Positions 33,157 to 41,433 of a DNA stretch of 64,000 nt are shown one piece after another; within the stretch, counting starts at the first letter, position 1, and every line of letters begins with the position of its first letter. This DNA is from CAWDVB01 sp963824105 (GTDB lineage Bacteria > Actinomycetota > Actinomycetes > Propionibacteriales > Nocardioidaceae), in contig CAWGNN010000009.1 in NCBI GenBank assembly GCA_963824105.1, positions 434,001 to 498,000 on the forward strand, written 5' to 3'. Below the pieces are notes generated by a model. The model did not search any database, had not been told where the DNA came from, and saw only the letters and a program-made list of their open reading frames with translations. Made by a program: the position numbers and the translations under genes.

Positions 33157-35043
33157 ATGGCTGCAGATCCGGAGACTTTCGACTTCGACGTTCTTGTGAT
33201 CGGCTCGGGTTTCGGCGGGTCGGTGGCGGCACTGCGTGCCGTCGAGAAGGGCTACCGGGTCGGCGTGCTCGAGGCGGGGGCGCGCTTCGCCGACGATGAC
33301 TTCGCGGCCACGTCCTTCGACGTCCGCCGGTTCTTCTTCCGTCCGGAGGTCGGCTGCTACGGCATCCAGAGGATCGATGCGCTCGGCAACTGCCTGATCC
33401 TCTCCGGGGCGGGAGTCGGTGGCGGATCGCTCGTCTACGCCAACACCCTCTATGAGCCGCTTGACGCGTTCTACCGGGACCCCCAGTGGTCCAACATCGC
33501 GGACTGGAAGGCCGAGCTGTCGCCGTACTACGACCAGGCCAAGCGGATGCTCGGAGTCGTCGAGACGCCGATCAACACCCCTGCAGACGACGTAATGCAG
33601 AGCGTCGCTGACAGCATGGGGGTCGGCGAGACCTTCCACCCGACGCCGGTGGGCGTCTTCTTCGGTGGTCCCGGGCAGGCGCCGGGCGACGAGGCCGAGG
33701 ACCCCTACTTCGGCGGAGCCGGGCCCGCTCGTAGAGCCTGCACCGCATGCGGAGAGTGCATGACCGGCTGTCGGCACAACGCCAAGAACACCTTGGTCAA
33801 GAACTACCTCCACCTCGCCGAGGCGCGTGGGGCCAAGATCCTGCCGCTGACCACGGCGACGACGGTGGCGCCACTCGACGGCGGCGGCTACCAGGTGGAG
33901 GTGAAGTTCACCAAGGCACGCATCACCCGGCCTGCTAACACGCGCACGCTCACCGCCGAGCAGGTCGTCTTCGCCGCCTCGGCGCTCGGCACCCAACGGC
34001 TGCTGCACCGGATGAAGGACGAGGGATACCTCGGCGCCCTGTCGGAGCGGCTCGGCACGCTCTCCCGGACCAACTCCGAGTCGATCCTCGGCGCCGTGGC
34101 ACCGGACGCGACCATCGACTTCAGCGAGGGCGTGGCGATCACCTCGAGCTTCCATCCCGACGAGCACACCCACGTCGAACCTGTCCGCTACGGCAAGGGC
34201 AGCAACCTCATGTCCCTGCTGCAGTCGGTCCTGGTCGACGGGGACCTCCCCGGGCCACGTTGGTGGAACTGGCTGAAGGAGATGTGGCTTCAACGCGGGT
34301 CGCTGCTCTCCTTCTACGACTTCAAGCACTGGTCGGAGCGAGCGGTCGTTGCGCTGGTGATGCAGTCCCACGACAACTCGATCACGACGTTCCGTTCCCG
34401 TGGCCGGCTCACCGGCCGCATGCGCCTGACCTCGCGCCAGGGGTACGGCGAGCCGAATCCCGACTGGCTTCCTGTCGCCCACGAGGTGGTGGGTCGGATG
34501 GCCGAGGTGACCGGCGGCATCGCGGGGGGCAACATCGGGGAGCCCTTCGGCATGCCGCTCACCGCTCACTTCATCGGAGGATGTGTGATCGGCGCCGACG
34601 CCGACAACGGGGTCGTTGACGCCTATCAGCGGGTCTTTGGCTACTCCGGGCTGCACGTGCTGGACGGGTCGGCGATCTCGGCCAACCTCGGCGTCAACCC
34701 CTCGCTGACGATCACCGCCCAGGCCGAGCGGGCCATGGCGTTCTGGCCGAACAAGGGTCAGGCCGACCCTCGGCCGGCTCTGGGAGAGCCGTACCGTCCG
34801 GTCGGGGCAGTTGCCCCCGCCTCACCCGCGGTCCCCGAGTCGGCCCCAGCGGCACTGCGTCTGCCGCTCCTCGTGAAGACGGCCGCGAAGAAGACGGCCG
34901 CGAAGAAGACGGCCGCGAAGAAGACCGCGGCGAAGAAGACCGCGGCGAAGAAGACGGCGGCGAAGAAGACGGCGGCGAAGAAGACCGCGGCGAAGAAGAC
35001 CGCGGCGAAGAAGACGAGTCCGAGGCCCAAGCCCGAGAGCTGA
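33157..35043 (+). CDS. ChoD-like GMC oxidoreductase with histone-like Lys/Ala tail
   Basis: 628-aa FAD enzyme of the GMC/cholesterol-oxidase group. The N-terminus has DVLVIGSGFGGSVAALRAV. Residues near 190-205 carry the Cys-rich CTACGECMTGCRHN, which resembles a small iron-sulfur or structural site. The C-terminal FAD region includes GSAISANLGVNPSLTITAQAE. In Mycobacterium tuberculosis choD also follows guaB2-guaB3, so this is probably its orthologue. The substrate is a sterol or other alcohol and is unproven. The last 50 or so residues are nine KTAAK units ending SPRPKPES, absent from typical ChoD. TAGGCT (33144-33149) lies seven bases before the ATG, suggesting a leaderless start. Confidence 0.85.
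   Translation: MAADPETFDFDVLVIGSGFGGSVAALRAVEKGYRVGVLEAGARFADDDFAATSFDVRRFFFRPEVGCYGIQRIDALGNCLILSGAGVGGGSLVYANTLYEPLDAFYRDPQWSNIADWKAELSPYYDQAKRMLGVVETPINTPADDVMQSVADSMGVGETFHPTPVGVFFGGPGQAPGDEAEDPYFGGAGPARRACTACGECMTGCRHNAKNTLVKNYLHLAEARGAKILPLTTATTVAPLDGGGYQVEVKFTKARITRPANTRTLTAEQVVFAASALGTQRLLHRMKDEGYLGALSERLGTLSRTNSESILGAVAPDATIDFSEGVAITSSFHPDEHTHVEPVRYGKGSNLMSLLQSVLVDGDLPGPRWWNWLKEMWLQRGSLLSFYDFKHWSERAVVALVMQSHDNSITTFRSRGRLTGRMRLTSRQGYGEPNPDWLPVAHEVVGRMAEVTGGIAGGNIGEPFGMPLTAHFIGGCVIGADADNGVVDAYQRVFGYSGLHVLDGSAISANLGVNPSLTITAQAERAMAFWPNKGQADPRPALGEPYRPVGAVAPASPAVPESAPAALRLPLLVKTAAKKTAAKKTAAKKTAAKKTAAKKTAAKKTAAKKTAAKKTAAKKTSPRPKPES
34876..35010 (+). repeat. Nine 15-bp repeats encoding KTAAK
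   Basis: Nine in-frame copies of AAGACSGCSGCGAAG encode KTAAK units at the end of the GMC oxidoreductase. The unit resembles the tails of actinobacterial histone-like proteins. Third-base variants occur in blocks of two or three, which suggests stepwise duplication. Confidence 0.92.
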
Positions 35044-35296
35044 CTCGGGAGCCGCAGCGACCAGATGCGCGTGGACGCCGCGGCCCCCGTAGTGGTCAGG
35101 TCTGGGTGGGACCGGCGCGGACTGGTTGGGTCCGCGGGTGAGACCGGGTGGTGGCCTCTCGGTGGGGCTCGGCAGGTGGTTCTGTGAGGGTCAACGAGGC
35201 AGCCGGGACCGTGTTACGGACGTTCCCAGAAGTCTGTTCTCGCGCGGCGCTCGATAGACTGCGGCCCTGCGACAGCGACCTCAAGAAAGTGACTCT

Positions 35297-36856
35297 GTGA
35301 CGACCACACACGACCTCGTCCTCGTCGTCGACTTCGGCGCCCAGTACGCCCAGCTGATCGCGCGACGAGTGCGTGAGGCGAACGTCTATTCCGAGATCGT
35401 GCCGCACCACATGCCGGTCGAGGAGATGCTCGCCAAGGGACCGAAGGCGATCATCTTGTCCGGTGGTCCCTCATCGGTCTACGAGCCGGGTGCCCCCGAG
35501 ATCTCGGCCGCTCTCTTCGGCGCCGGAGTCCCGGTCTTCGGTATGTGCTACGGCTTCCAGGTCATGGCTCGCGCTCTGGGCGGCGAGGTGGCCAAGACCG
35601 GCTTGTCAGAGTTCGGCCGCACCCCGGTTCGTGTCGCGACCCCCGGCAAGCTCCTGGCGGACGTGCCGACCACGCACAAGGTCTGGATGTCCCACGGGGA
35701 CTCCGTCCACCGCGCGCCAGACGGCTTCACGGTGCTGGCGACCACCGAGGGCTCACCGGTGGCGGCCTTCGAGGACCTCGACCGCCGGTTCGCCGGGGTG
35801 CAGTGGCACCCCGAGGTGCTGCACACCGAGCACGGCCAGACGGTCCTGACCCACTTCCTGCACCACATCGCCGGCTGTCGCCCCACTTGGACGATGGTCA
35901 ACATCGTCGAGGAGCACATCGAGCGGATCCAGAGGCAGGTTGGTGACGGCCGCGCCATCTGTGCGCTGTCCGGCGGGGTCGACTCGGCCGTGGCAGCCGC
36001 GATCGTGCAGCGGGCCATCGGAGACCGACTCACCTGCGTCTATGTCGACCACGGGATGATGCGCCTCGGGGAGACCGAGCAGGTGCGCCGGGACTTCGAA
36101 GCGGTCTTCGATGTGCTGGACGTGGTGGACGCCTCCAGCCAGTTCCTCGGTGCTCTCGAGGGGGTGACCGACCCCGAGGAGAAGCGCAAGATCATCGGGC
36201 GGGAGTTCATCCGCACCTTCGAGGCCGCTGAGGTCCGAGTATTCGGGGGCGCGGCGCGCGGCGAGAAGGCCTTCCTGGTGCAAGGCACGCTCTACCCCGA
36301 CGTGGTGGAGTCCGGAGGCGGCGCGGGAGCGGCGAACATCAAGTCCCACCACAACGTCGGTGGGCTGCCCGAGGATCTGGAGTTCGAGCTGATCGAGCCG
36401 CTGCGCACCCTCTTCAAGGACGAGGTGCGCCAGGTTGGGGAGCAGCTCGGTCTGCCCGAGTCGATGGTCTGGCGGCAGCCGTTCCCCGGACCCGGGCTCG
36501 GCATCCGGATCATCGGCGAGGTGACCAAGGAGCGGCTGGACATCCTGCGTGCCGCCGACGCGATCGCCCGTGAGGAGCTGACCCGGGCGGGGCTGGACCG
36601 CGAGATCTGGCAGTTCCCGGTCGTGCTGCTGGCCGACGTCCGCTCCGTCGGCGTCCAGGGCGACGGGCGAACCTACGGGCACCCGGTCGTGCTGCGCCCG
36701 GTGACCAGCGAGGACGCCATGACCGCGGACTGGGCCCGGCTGCCCTACGAGGTGCTGGAGACGATCAGCACCCGCATCACCAACGAGGTTCGCGAGGTCA
36801 ACCGGGTGACGGTGGACATCACGAGCAAGCCTCCCGGCACCATCGAGTGGGAGTAA
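35297..36856 (+). CDS. guaA: GMP synthase (glutamine-hydrolysing)
   Basis: Converts XMP to GMP with ATP and glutamine. The 519-aa product has the glutaminase domain (nucleophile in VFGMCYGFQ, then QWHPEV), the ATP pyrophosphatase P-loop SGGVDSAVAAA near residue 225, and the dimerization domain ending KPPGTIEWE. The start is GTG 35297, with a weak ribosome-binding site AAGAAAG. The 253 bases between the GMC oxidoreductase and guaA hold no gene; a TAGACT at 35255 could be a -10 box. The 3' end of guaA serves as the attachment site of the mobile island that follows. Confidence 0.96.
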   Translation: MTTTHDLVLVVDFGAQYAQLIARRVREANVYSEIVPHHMPVEEMLAKGPKAIILSGGPSSVYEPGAPEISAALFGAGVPVFGMCYGFQVMARALGGEVAKTGLSEFGRTPVRVATPGKLLADVPTTHKVWMSHGDSVHRAPDGFTVLATTEGSPVAAFEDLDRRFAGVQWHPEVLHTEHGQTVLTHFLHHIAGCRPTWTMVNIVEEHIERIQRQVGDGRAICALSGGVDSAVAAAIVQRAIGDRLTCVYVDHGMMRLGETEQVRRDFEAVFDVLDVVDASSQFLGALEGVTDPEEKRKIIGREFIRTFEAAEVRVFGGAARGEKAFLVQGTLYPDVVESGGGAGAANIKSHHNVGGLPEDLEFELIEPLRTLFKDEVRQVGEQLGLPESMVWRQPFPGPGLGIRIIGEVTKERLDILRAADAIAREELTRAGLDREIWQFPVVLLADVRSVGVQGDGRTYGHPVVLRPVTSEDAMTADWARLPYEVLETISTRITNEVREVNRVTVDITSKPPGTIEWE

Positions 36857-36858
36857 GC
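36845..36858 (+). other. Putative attachment site, left (guaA 3' end)
   Basis: GAGTGGGAGTAAGC covers the last codons and stop of guaA and is repeated exactly at 41038-41051. The guaA 3' end is a recognised integration site for genomic islands in many bacteria. Confidence 0.65.
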
Positions 36859-36909
36859 CACCCGCGGTGACCTGCGGTCTCGTTGCATCCGACGTACCTG
36901 AGGGGAACA

Positions 36910-36923
36910 GCCCCCCAGGGGGC
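36910..36923 (+). terminator. Small hairpin after guaA
   Basis: GCCCCC and GGGGGC pair around a 2-base loop, 54 bases after the guaA stop. It is a short stem with no T-tract, so only a possible terminator. Confidence 0.3.
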
Positions 36924-37045
36924 CAGAAGCGTCGAGCTTCGTGGTTCTTCGCCGGCTGCTGGGTGAGACGCCACCTCGGCTGCTGAACGGAAGACGCTGG
37001 CGCTGGACGGGAAAGGCGGGGATCCCGGGCCGCTACCTGAGGGAG

Positions 37046-38416
37046 TGTCAGATTTCCGGTGTAACTGGCCTCTGGCGTTCTTAGTTGTCCGAGGGGTTGA
37101 TGCGTCCCTCGAAGGTGATGGCGAAGGCGTTGAGTGCTGCCTTCCATCGGATGACCCATCGTGCCCGACCGGTGCCGGTCGGGTCGAGTGAACGGGTCAC
37201 CAAGTACAAGCATTTCAACGCGGCGGCGTCGTTGGGGAAGTGGCCCCGGGCGCGGACCGCGCGGCGGTAGCGGGCGTTGAGCGATTCGATGGCGTTGGTG
37301 GTGCAGATGATCTTGCGGATCTCCACGTCGTAGTCGAGGAACGGGATGAACTCGTTCCAGGCGTTGCGCCACAGCTTCACCGCGGCCGGATACTTCGGCC
37401 CCCACCGCTCGGCGAAGTCGTCGAGCCGGGCGGCGGCCTGTTCGGCGTTGATCGCGGTATAGATCGGGCGCAGGTCCTTGGCCATGGCCTCCCAGTCCTG
37501 CCGGGCGGCATAGCGGAAGGTGTTGCGGATCAGGTGGATCACACAGGTCTGCACCTGGGCGAACTCCCAGCTGGTGGTGATCGCGTCGGGCAGGCCCTTC
37601 AACCCGTCGCAGACCGCGATCAGTACGTCCTCGACGCCCCGGTTCTTGATCTCGGTGAGCACCCCGAGCCAGAACTTCGCACCCTCCCCGCCGTCGCCGG
37701 CCCAGATCCCGAGGATGTCGCGTTCCCCGGCGGTGGTGACGCCGATGACGACATAGAACGGCTTGTTGGTGACTTGGCTGTCGCGGACCTTGACTACGAT
37801 CGCGTCGATGAAGATCACCGGATAGACCCGGTCCAAGGGCCGGTTCTGCCACTCGGCCATCTCACCGGTGACCTTCTCGGTGATCCGGCTGATCGTGTCC
37901 TTGCTGACGCTAGCGCCATAGACATCAGCGAAGTGTGCTGCGACCTCGCCCGTGGTCAGACCCCGCGCGGTCAGCGACAACACGATCTGATCGACCCCGT
38001 CGAGCCGCCGCTGCCGCTTCTTCACGATCGCCGGCTCGAACGTGCCGTCCCGGTCCCGGGGGACATCGAGCTCGACCGGGCCGACGTCGGTCAGCACCGT
38101 CTTCGACCGGGTGCCGTTGCGGGAGTTCCCACCGTTGCGGCCGCCCGGGTCGTGCTTGTCATAGCCCAGATGCTCCGACAGCTCCTCCTCAAGGGCTGTC
38201 TCCAACACCGTCTAGGTCAACCCGGTCAACACCCCACCCGGGCCCACCAGATCCACGCCCTCGGCCTTGGCCTGGTCAACCAGCCGCTGGGCCAGTGCCT
38301 GCTTCTCATCTTCGTCGAGCTCCATGGGCTCGATCGTGTCGGTCATGATCCCTGCTTCCCGCCAAGCAGCCGCTCGGCGTGTCAGGCCAGGGACCAGTTA
38401 CACCGTTGATCTGACA
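37046..38416 (-). mobile_element. IS256-family insertion sequence
   Basis: Bounded by imperfect inverted repeats at 37046-37075 and 38387-38416, matching at 25 of 30 bases. Both begin TGTCAGAT when read inward and share GGTGTAACTGG. It carries one transposase gene with a nonsense codon. A convincing target duplication was not found, so an outer base or two may be missing from the limits or the ends may have recombined. The right end cuts into the toxin-like gene. Confidence 0.85.
37081..38346 (-). pseudogene. IS256-family transposase with in-frame stop
   Basis: DDE/mutator-type transposase. From ATG 38346 the frame reads MTDTIEPMELDEDEK and continues to VLTGLT, then TAG at 38214-38212 (codon 45), then TVLETALEEELSEHLGYD. 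The related sequence has Lys there, so AAG-to-TAG is the likely change. After it, 374 codons are intact, with FIDAIVVKVRD, VCDGLKGLPDAI and the CTTNAIESLNARYRR signature that holds the last acidic residue. A restart at GTG 38208 could yield a protein lacking the first 46 residues, probably inactive. Confidence 0.85.
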
Positions 38417-38929
38417 GACCCCGGAGAGTGGGGGATCTGGGACAGCGTTGGAGTGGGACTCGCTATTGTGGGACTCGCGGCTGGGACGGTGGCCTTGGCT
38501 GTAGTTGTCGTCGCGGCCGCTCCGCTCGAAGGGGCTGCCGCTGTCGTCGTCACGGTCGCAACGGGTGTTTCGGTGGCCTTCGACTGGGCGAATGCCGCTA
38601 TCGACATGCGTCAAGGCGAATATGGCTACGCTGCGATTGACGCCGTCAGCGGGGTCTTGGATGGTGGTCCCGGTCTCGCGCTGCACGTTGGCAAAGTTGC
38701 GGCAACGTATGGCGCCGCTCATGACCTCGGGAAGCTGGCTGCAGAGGGCGACAAGATGGCGAACGCAGGGGAGGCGGCCAAGACCGCCTTGGAGCCTTCT
38801 GCTGGCCGACGTCTCGCCGCTGAGGGTACGATTGCTGCCCATCACTATGACCCCATGCTCTTTCCGGAATCCGTGCCCAGTGGTTATCAGGCAAAGCTGC
38901 AAGACATGAACGTTTCCCTGTCCTACTGA
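38417..38929 (+). pseudogene. Polymorphic-toxin-like protein fragment truncated by IS
   Basis: 170 codons remain after the IS right end, with no start codon of their own; the open frame runs back into the IS. The remaining protein begins DPGEWGIWDSVGVGLAIVG. It has a hydrophobic Ala/Val/Gly-rich segment, then FDWANAAIDMRQGEYGYAAIDAVSGVLDG, a helical stretch and a C-terminal domain ending QDMNVSLSY. The glycine-rich hydrophobic block followed by such helices resembles the pre-toxin middle of WXG/LXG-type secreted polymorphic toxins. That reading is by pattern only. The 5' part is not on the other side of the IS. Confidence 0.5.
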
Positions 38930-38933
38930 AAAG

Positions 38934-39419
38934 GTGGTGCGGTTCTTGGAGGCGAGGCCGTTTCGTGAAGAGTTCGTCTACCGGTTCGCGCTGTGGTCTG
39001 CGCCCAGGCCGTTAAGACGCTGGTTTGATCAGAGTTCTTGTGACGAGATTGGGGACCTCTCGCTGCATCCGGTGGGCCGTGATCAGCGCAAACTGCTCTT
39101 CTTGGGAATCCAGCTTCTGGCTTATTACCAGTACGCGCTCAGCTTCGTTGTTGGGTTCGTCTCGATCGGTGTGGTGTGGGCGCTGCACGTGGTCTTCCAC
39201 GTCTGGCATGCGTGGATGATGCCGATCTCGTTCATGGTCATGGTGGGGGGTCCGATCTTCGGGATCGCCTTGTCCTTCTTGCTCCTGGCTGTCAAGTACC
39301 TGCCCCCGGGGTCGGCGACGGCCCGCTGGTTGCTGAATCTGAGCCCGCTGGTCTGGCCGTTGGGTGGGTTGGCCTTTTGGGAGTTGCTCGCGTTTGCGGG
39401 AGGCGGACCCAAACTTTAG
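38934..39419 (+). CDS. Small membrane protein, possible immunity or accessory protein
   Basis: 161-aa protein of unknown function with about three predicted helices: LLFLGIQLLAYYQYALSFVV, ISFMVMVGGPIFGIALSFLL and PLVWPLGGLAFWELLAFAG. Its GTG start lies four bases after the stop of the truncated toxin-like gene, so the two were probably one operon. Toxin genes are often followed by a small membrane immunity protein, which makes that role possible but unproven. The ribosome-binding site is weak (AAAAGG). The second GTG at 38937 is an alternative start. Confidence 0.5.
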   Translation: MVRFLEARPFREEFVYRFALWSAPRPLRRWFDQSSCDEIGDLSLHPVGRDQRKLLFLGIQLLAYYQYALSFVVGFVSIGVVWALHVVFHVWHAWMMPISFMVMVGGPIFGIALSFLLLAVKYLPPGSATARWLLNLSPLVWPLGGLAFWELLAFAGGGPKL

Positions 39420-39431
39420 GCAGCCGCCCCA

Positions 39432-39650
39432 GTGTCCGGTTTCGGCATCACGTTCCACGACCTGCGGCACTCCCACGCGAGCTACTGAATCGTGACGTTG
39501 GGCGACGACGCTCTCACGGTCGCTCGCCTGGGGCACAGCAACGCAGGATTCACGCTCCGGCAGTACGGGCACCTCTGGGAGTCTCTTGCCGATGACACAG
39601 GTGACCGGATCACCCGCGCCCGTGCGGCAACATCTCGGGTGGCCGGGTGA
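39432..39650 (+). pseudogene. Tyrosine recombinase (integrase) C-terminal remnant
   Basis: 73 codons read GFGITFHDLRHSHASY, then TGA (39486-39488), then RLGHSNAGFTLRQYGHLWE. This contains the box II HxxR (HDLRHSH), the LGHSN histidine box and the catalytic Tyr (QYGH) of phage-type integrases. The upstream catalytic domain and DNA-binding part are absent and a nonsense codon interrupts the rest, so it is inactive. It was probably the integrase that inserted this island at guaA. Confidence 0.8.
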
Positions 39651-39739
39651 CCCGGACCCCCTGACCTGATCCCCGTGTAGTGGTCCAGCGGTTGTGAGAG
39701 TCCGATCCCCGATGATGGGGGCAGGAGGATTCACGAACG

Positions 39740-40021
39740 ATGGCATCACGACGTAGGCACACTCCCGAGCAGGTGATCCGCAAGCTCCGTGAGGGCGAGC
39801 GGCTGCTCAGCACCGGCCAGGACCTGGCAGCGGTGTGCAAGCACCTGGAGGTCTCCGAGCAGACCTGGCACCGGTGGCGCAACCAGTACGGCGGCATGAA
39901 GGCCGATGACGCCAAGCGCCTCAAGGAGCTGGAGAAGGAGAACCAGCGGCTCAAGAAGATCGTGGCCGATCAGGCCCTGGACATCGACATGCTCAAGGAG
40001 TTGTCCCGGGGAAACTTCTGA
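39740..40021 (+). CDS. IS3-family transposase OrfA
   Basis: 93-aa helix-turn-helix protein (RRHTPEQVIRKLREGERLLSTG, then VSEQTWHRWRNQYGGM) with a leucine-zipper-like coiled coil (LKELEKENQRLKKIVADQALDIDMLKEL). It binds the IS ends and regulates transposition. The slippery heptamer GGGAAAC at 40009-40015 just before its stop allows a -1 frameshift into orfB. The ATG at 39740 follows GGAGGA. Confidence 0.92.
   Translation: MASRRRHTPEQVIRKLREGERLLSTGQDLAAVCKHLEVSEQTWHRWRNQYGGMKADDAKRLKELEKENQRLKKIVADQALDIDMLKELSRGNF
40009..40015 (+). other. -1 ribosomal frameshift site
   Basis: G GGA AAC in the orfA frame fits the X XXY YYZ slippery pattern. After slipping, the reading continues as LLSPERRRRAVDRLV into orfB. 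Confidence 0.7.
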
Positions 40022-40044
40022 GCCCCGAACGACGCAGGCGGGCC

Positions 40045-40869
40045 GTGGATCGGCTCGTCGCGATGTTCGGGGTCTCCGAGCGCCGGGCCTGCCGGGTCGC
40101 CGGGCAGCACCGCTCCACCCAACGGCTCCCCGCGCCGACGCTCAGCGATCTGGAGCAGCGTCTGCGGACCCGGCTGCGGCAGCTCAGCAAGAAGCACCCG
40201 AGGTGGGGTTGGCGCAAAGCCCACGCCATCGTCCGCGGCGAAGGGATGGTGGTGAACAAGAAGCGCACCCGGCGGCTGTGGCGCGAGGAAGGTCTCAAAC
40301 GGCCCCAGCGCACGGTCAAGAAGCGCCGGGTCGGCCCCCAACGTGGGGACCGGCTTGAAGCGACCCGGCCCGATGAGATGTGGGCGCTGGACTTCCAGCA
40401 CGACGTCACCGCGGATGGCCGCCAGGTGCGGTTCCTCAACGTCATCGACGAGTTCACCCGCGAGGCCTTCGCCACCAAGGCGGCCCGGTCCTTCACTGCC
40501 GACGCCACGGTCGCGGTGCTGGAATCGGTGATCGCCGAGACCGGTCGCTGGCCGGCCAACATCCGGATGGACAACGGCACCGAGCTCACCGCCCACGCGA
40601 TGCGTGACTGGTGCCGACTCTCGGGAATCGAGACCGCGTTCATCGAACCCGGCTCACCGTGGCAGAACGGGTTCGCCGAATCGTTCAACGGCAGGTTCCG
40701 CGACGAGTTCCTCACCTGCGAGCTCTTCGACACGCTGCTCGAGGCCCAAGTCCTTGCCGAGGACTGGCGCATCGAGTACAACACCTACAGACCCCACGGC
40801 TCGCTCGGCGACCTCACCCCCGAGGCCTTCAAGCAGCAGTGGACCAACACCCAACCAGCACTCTCATAA
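40045..40869 (+). CDS. IS3-family transposase OrfB (DDE integrase domain)
   Basis: Catalytic subunit with an rve/DDE domain. It has an HTH_21-like N-terminus (RTRLRQLSKKHPRWGWRKAH), then first Asp in WALDFQHD, second in RMDNGTEL, and Glu in NGFAESFNGRFRDEF, followed by YRPHGSLGDLTPEAF. The frame is open upstream to about 40018, consistent with synthesis mainly as the OrfAB frameshift product. GTG 40045 is only the first start in frame. Confidence 0.93.
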   Translation: MDRLVAMFGVSERRACRVAGQHRSTQRLPAPTLSDLEQRLRTRLRQLSKKHPRWGWRKAHAIVRGEGMVVNKKRTRRLWREEGLKRPQRTVKKRRVGPQRGDRLEATRPDEMWALDFQHDVTADGRQVRFLNVIDEFTREAFATKAARSFTADATVAVLESVIAETGRWPANIRMDNGTELTAHAMRDWCRLSGIETAFIEPGSPWQNGFAESFNGRFRDEFLTCELFDTLLEAQVLAEDWRIEYNTYRPHGSLGDLTPEAFKQQWTNTQPALS

Positions 40870-40880
40870 CCGCTGGACCA

Positions 40881-41037
40881 CCAAGCGGGGCCCAGTCAGT
40901 TTGCTTGCGCGCCATCTGCTAGACCTCCTAGGGCATCCGGGACTTGTTCCCAGGTGATGGAGGCATCGACTGCTAGCGCAGTGAGTTCGAGTTCAAGCCC
41001 TCAAACTGCAGATACACGTCCAAATCGGACTAGTGTT
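40881..41037 (-). other. Non-coding island end with possible gene debris
   Basis: No intact gene. On the minus strand a short open stretch from about 41000 to a TGA at 40898-40896 reads LTALAVDASITWEQVPDAL. Read in another frame just upstream it is preceded by DLDVYLQFEGL, so it may be the tail of a broken gene with one frameshift. The family is not recognised. Confidence 0.25.
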
Positions 41038-41051
41038 GAGTGGGAGTAAGC
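41038..41051 (+). other. Putative attachment site, right
   Basis: Exact copy of the 14 bases GAGTGGGAGTAAGC at the guaA stop (36845-36858), same orientation, marking the right end of the island. Confidence 0.65.
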
Positions 41052-41070
41052 GGAGCGGTGCCGGCTCCGA

Positions 41071-41433
41071 TCAGGAGACGGCGAGCCGCTGCTCGGGGAT
41101 GTACTCCATCACCAAGGCGCGGCCTCGCTCCGCGGCGAGCTCGGAGTCCGTCCCGTCGGGAGCAAGCCCGGCGATCCGCGCGAGCATCGAGTACTCGCTG
41201 CGAAGCTGGTCGGCCAGTGCGGGCCGGTCCTCGGCGAAGTCGAGCTCCTCCCGAAGCTCGGGCAGCTCGGCAGCGGCGGCGCGGTAGATGTCCCGCACGT
41301 CAGCCGCCGGCCGCTCCGGAACGATCGAGCGCGTGTGCAGGCTCGCGACGAGCTTGCGAATCCACGCGTGGTGGAGCTGCAAGAGCCGTGAGTCGTCGTC
41401 GACGAACTGACGACGAGAAGTAATACCCTCCAT
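41071..41433 (-). CDS. Small hypothetical protein
   Basis: 120-aa acidic, helical protein of unknown function (MEGITSRRQFVDDDSRLLQLHHAWIRK at the N-terminus is visible in parts; later EELDFAEDRPALADQL and ARIAGLAPDGTDSEL). No signal peptide or membrane helix. The ATG at 41433 is chosen over 41454 because GGGGGG lies eight bases upstream and the longer form has no such site. It is the first gene right of the island and is transcribed back toward it. Codon use matches the chromosome. Confidence 0.55.
   Translation of the reverse strand: MEGITSRRQFVDDDSRLLQLHHAWIRKLVASLHTRSIVPERPAADVRDIYRAAAAELPELREELDFAEDRPALADQLRSEYSMLARIAGLAPDGTDSELAAERGRALVMEYIPEQRLAVS

Larger units (their letters stand above)
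39681..40880 (+). mobile_element. IS3-family insertion sequence
   Basis: 1200-bp element with terminal inverted repeats at 39681-39700 and 40861-40880, 19 of 20 bases matching, beginning TGGTCCAGCGG and ending in CA as IS3 members do. It contains orfA and orfB with a slippery site between them. Both genes are intact, so it may still be active. No short target duplication is evident. Confidence 0.92.
36859..41037. mobile_element. Degenerate genomic island integrated at guaA
   Basis: About 4.2 kb between the two 14-bp direct repeats. Contents, left to right: a non-coding stretch with a small hairpin (36910-36923), an IS256-family element, a truncated toxin-like gene, a small membrane protein, a tyrosine-recombinase remnant and an IS3-family element. 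The broken integrase and IS insertions suggest that mobility is lost. The flanking chromosome resumes with ordinary genes. Confidence 0.65.

Noticed and set aside
36883..36892. A further GTTGCATC (reverse GATGCAAC) after guaA, like the array -35 box
   Set aside because: No GCGTCT-like box lies 15-16 bases away and no sigma gene follows, so it is probably chance.
37046..38416. Target-site duplication of the IS256-type element
   Set aside because: The bases flanking the inverted repeats do not match each other over 8-9 positions.
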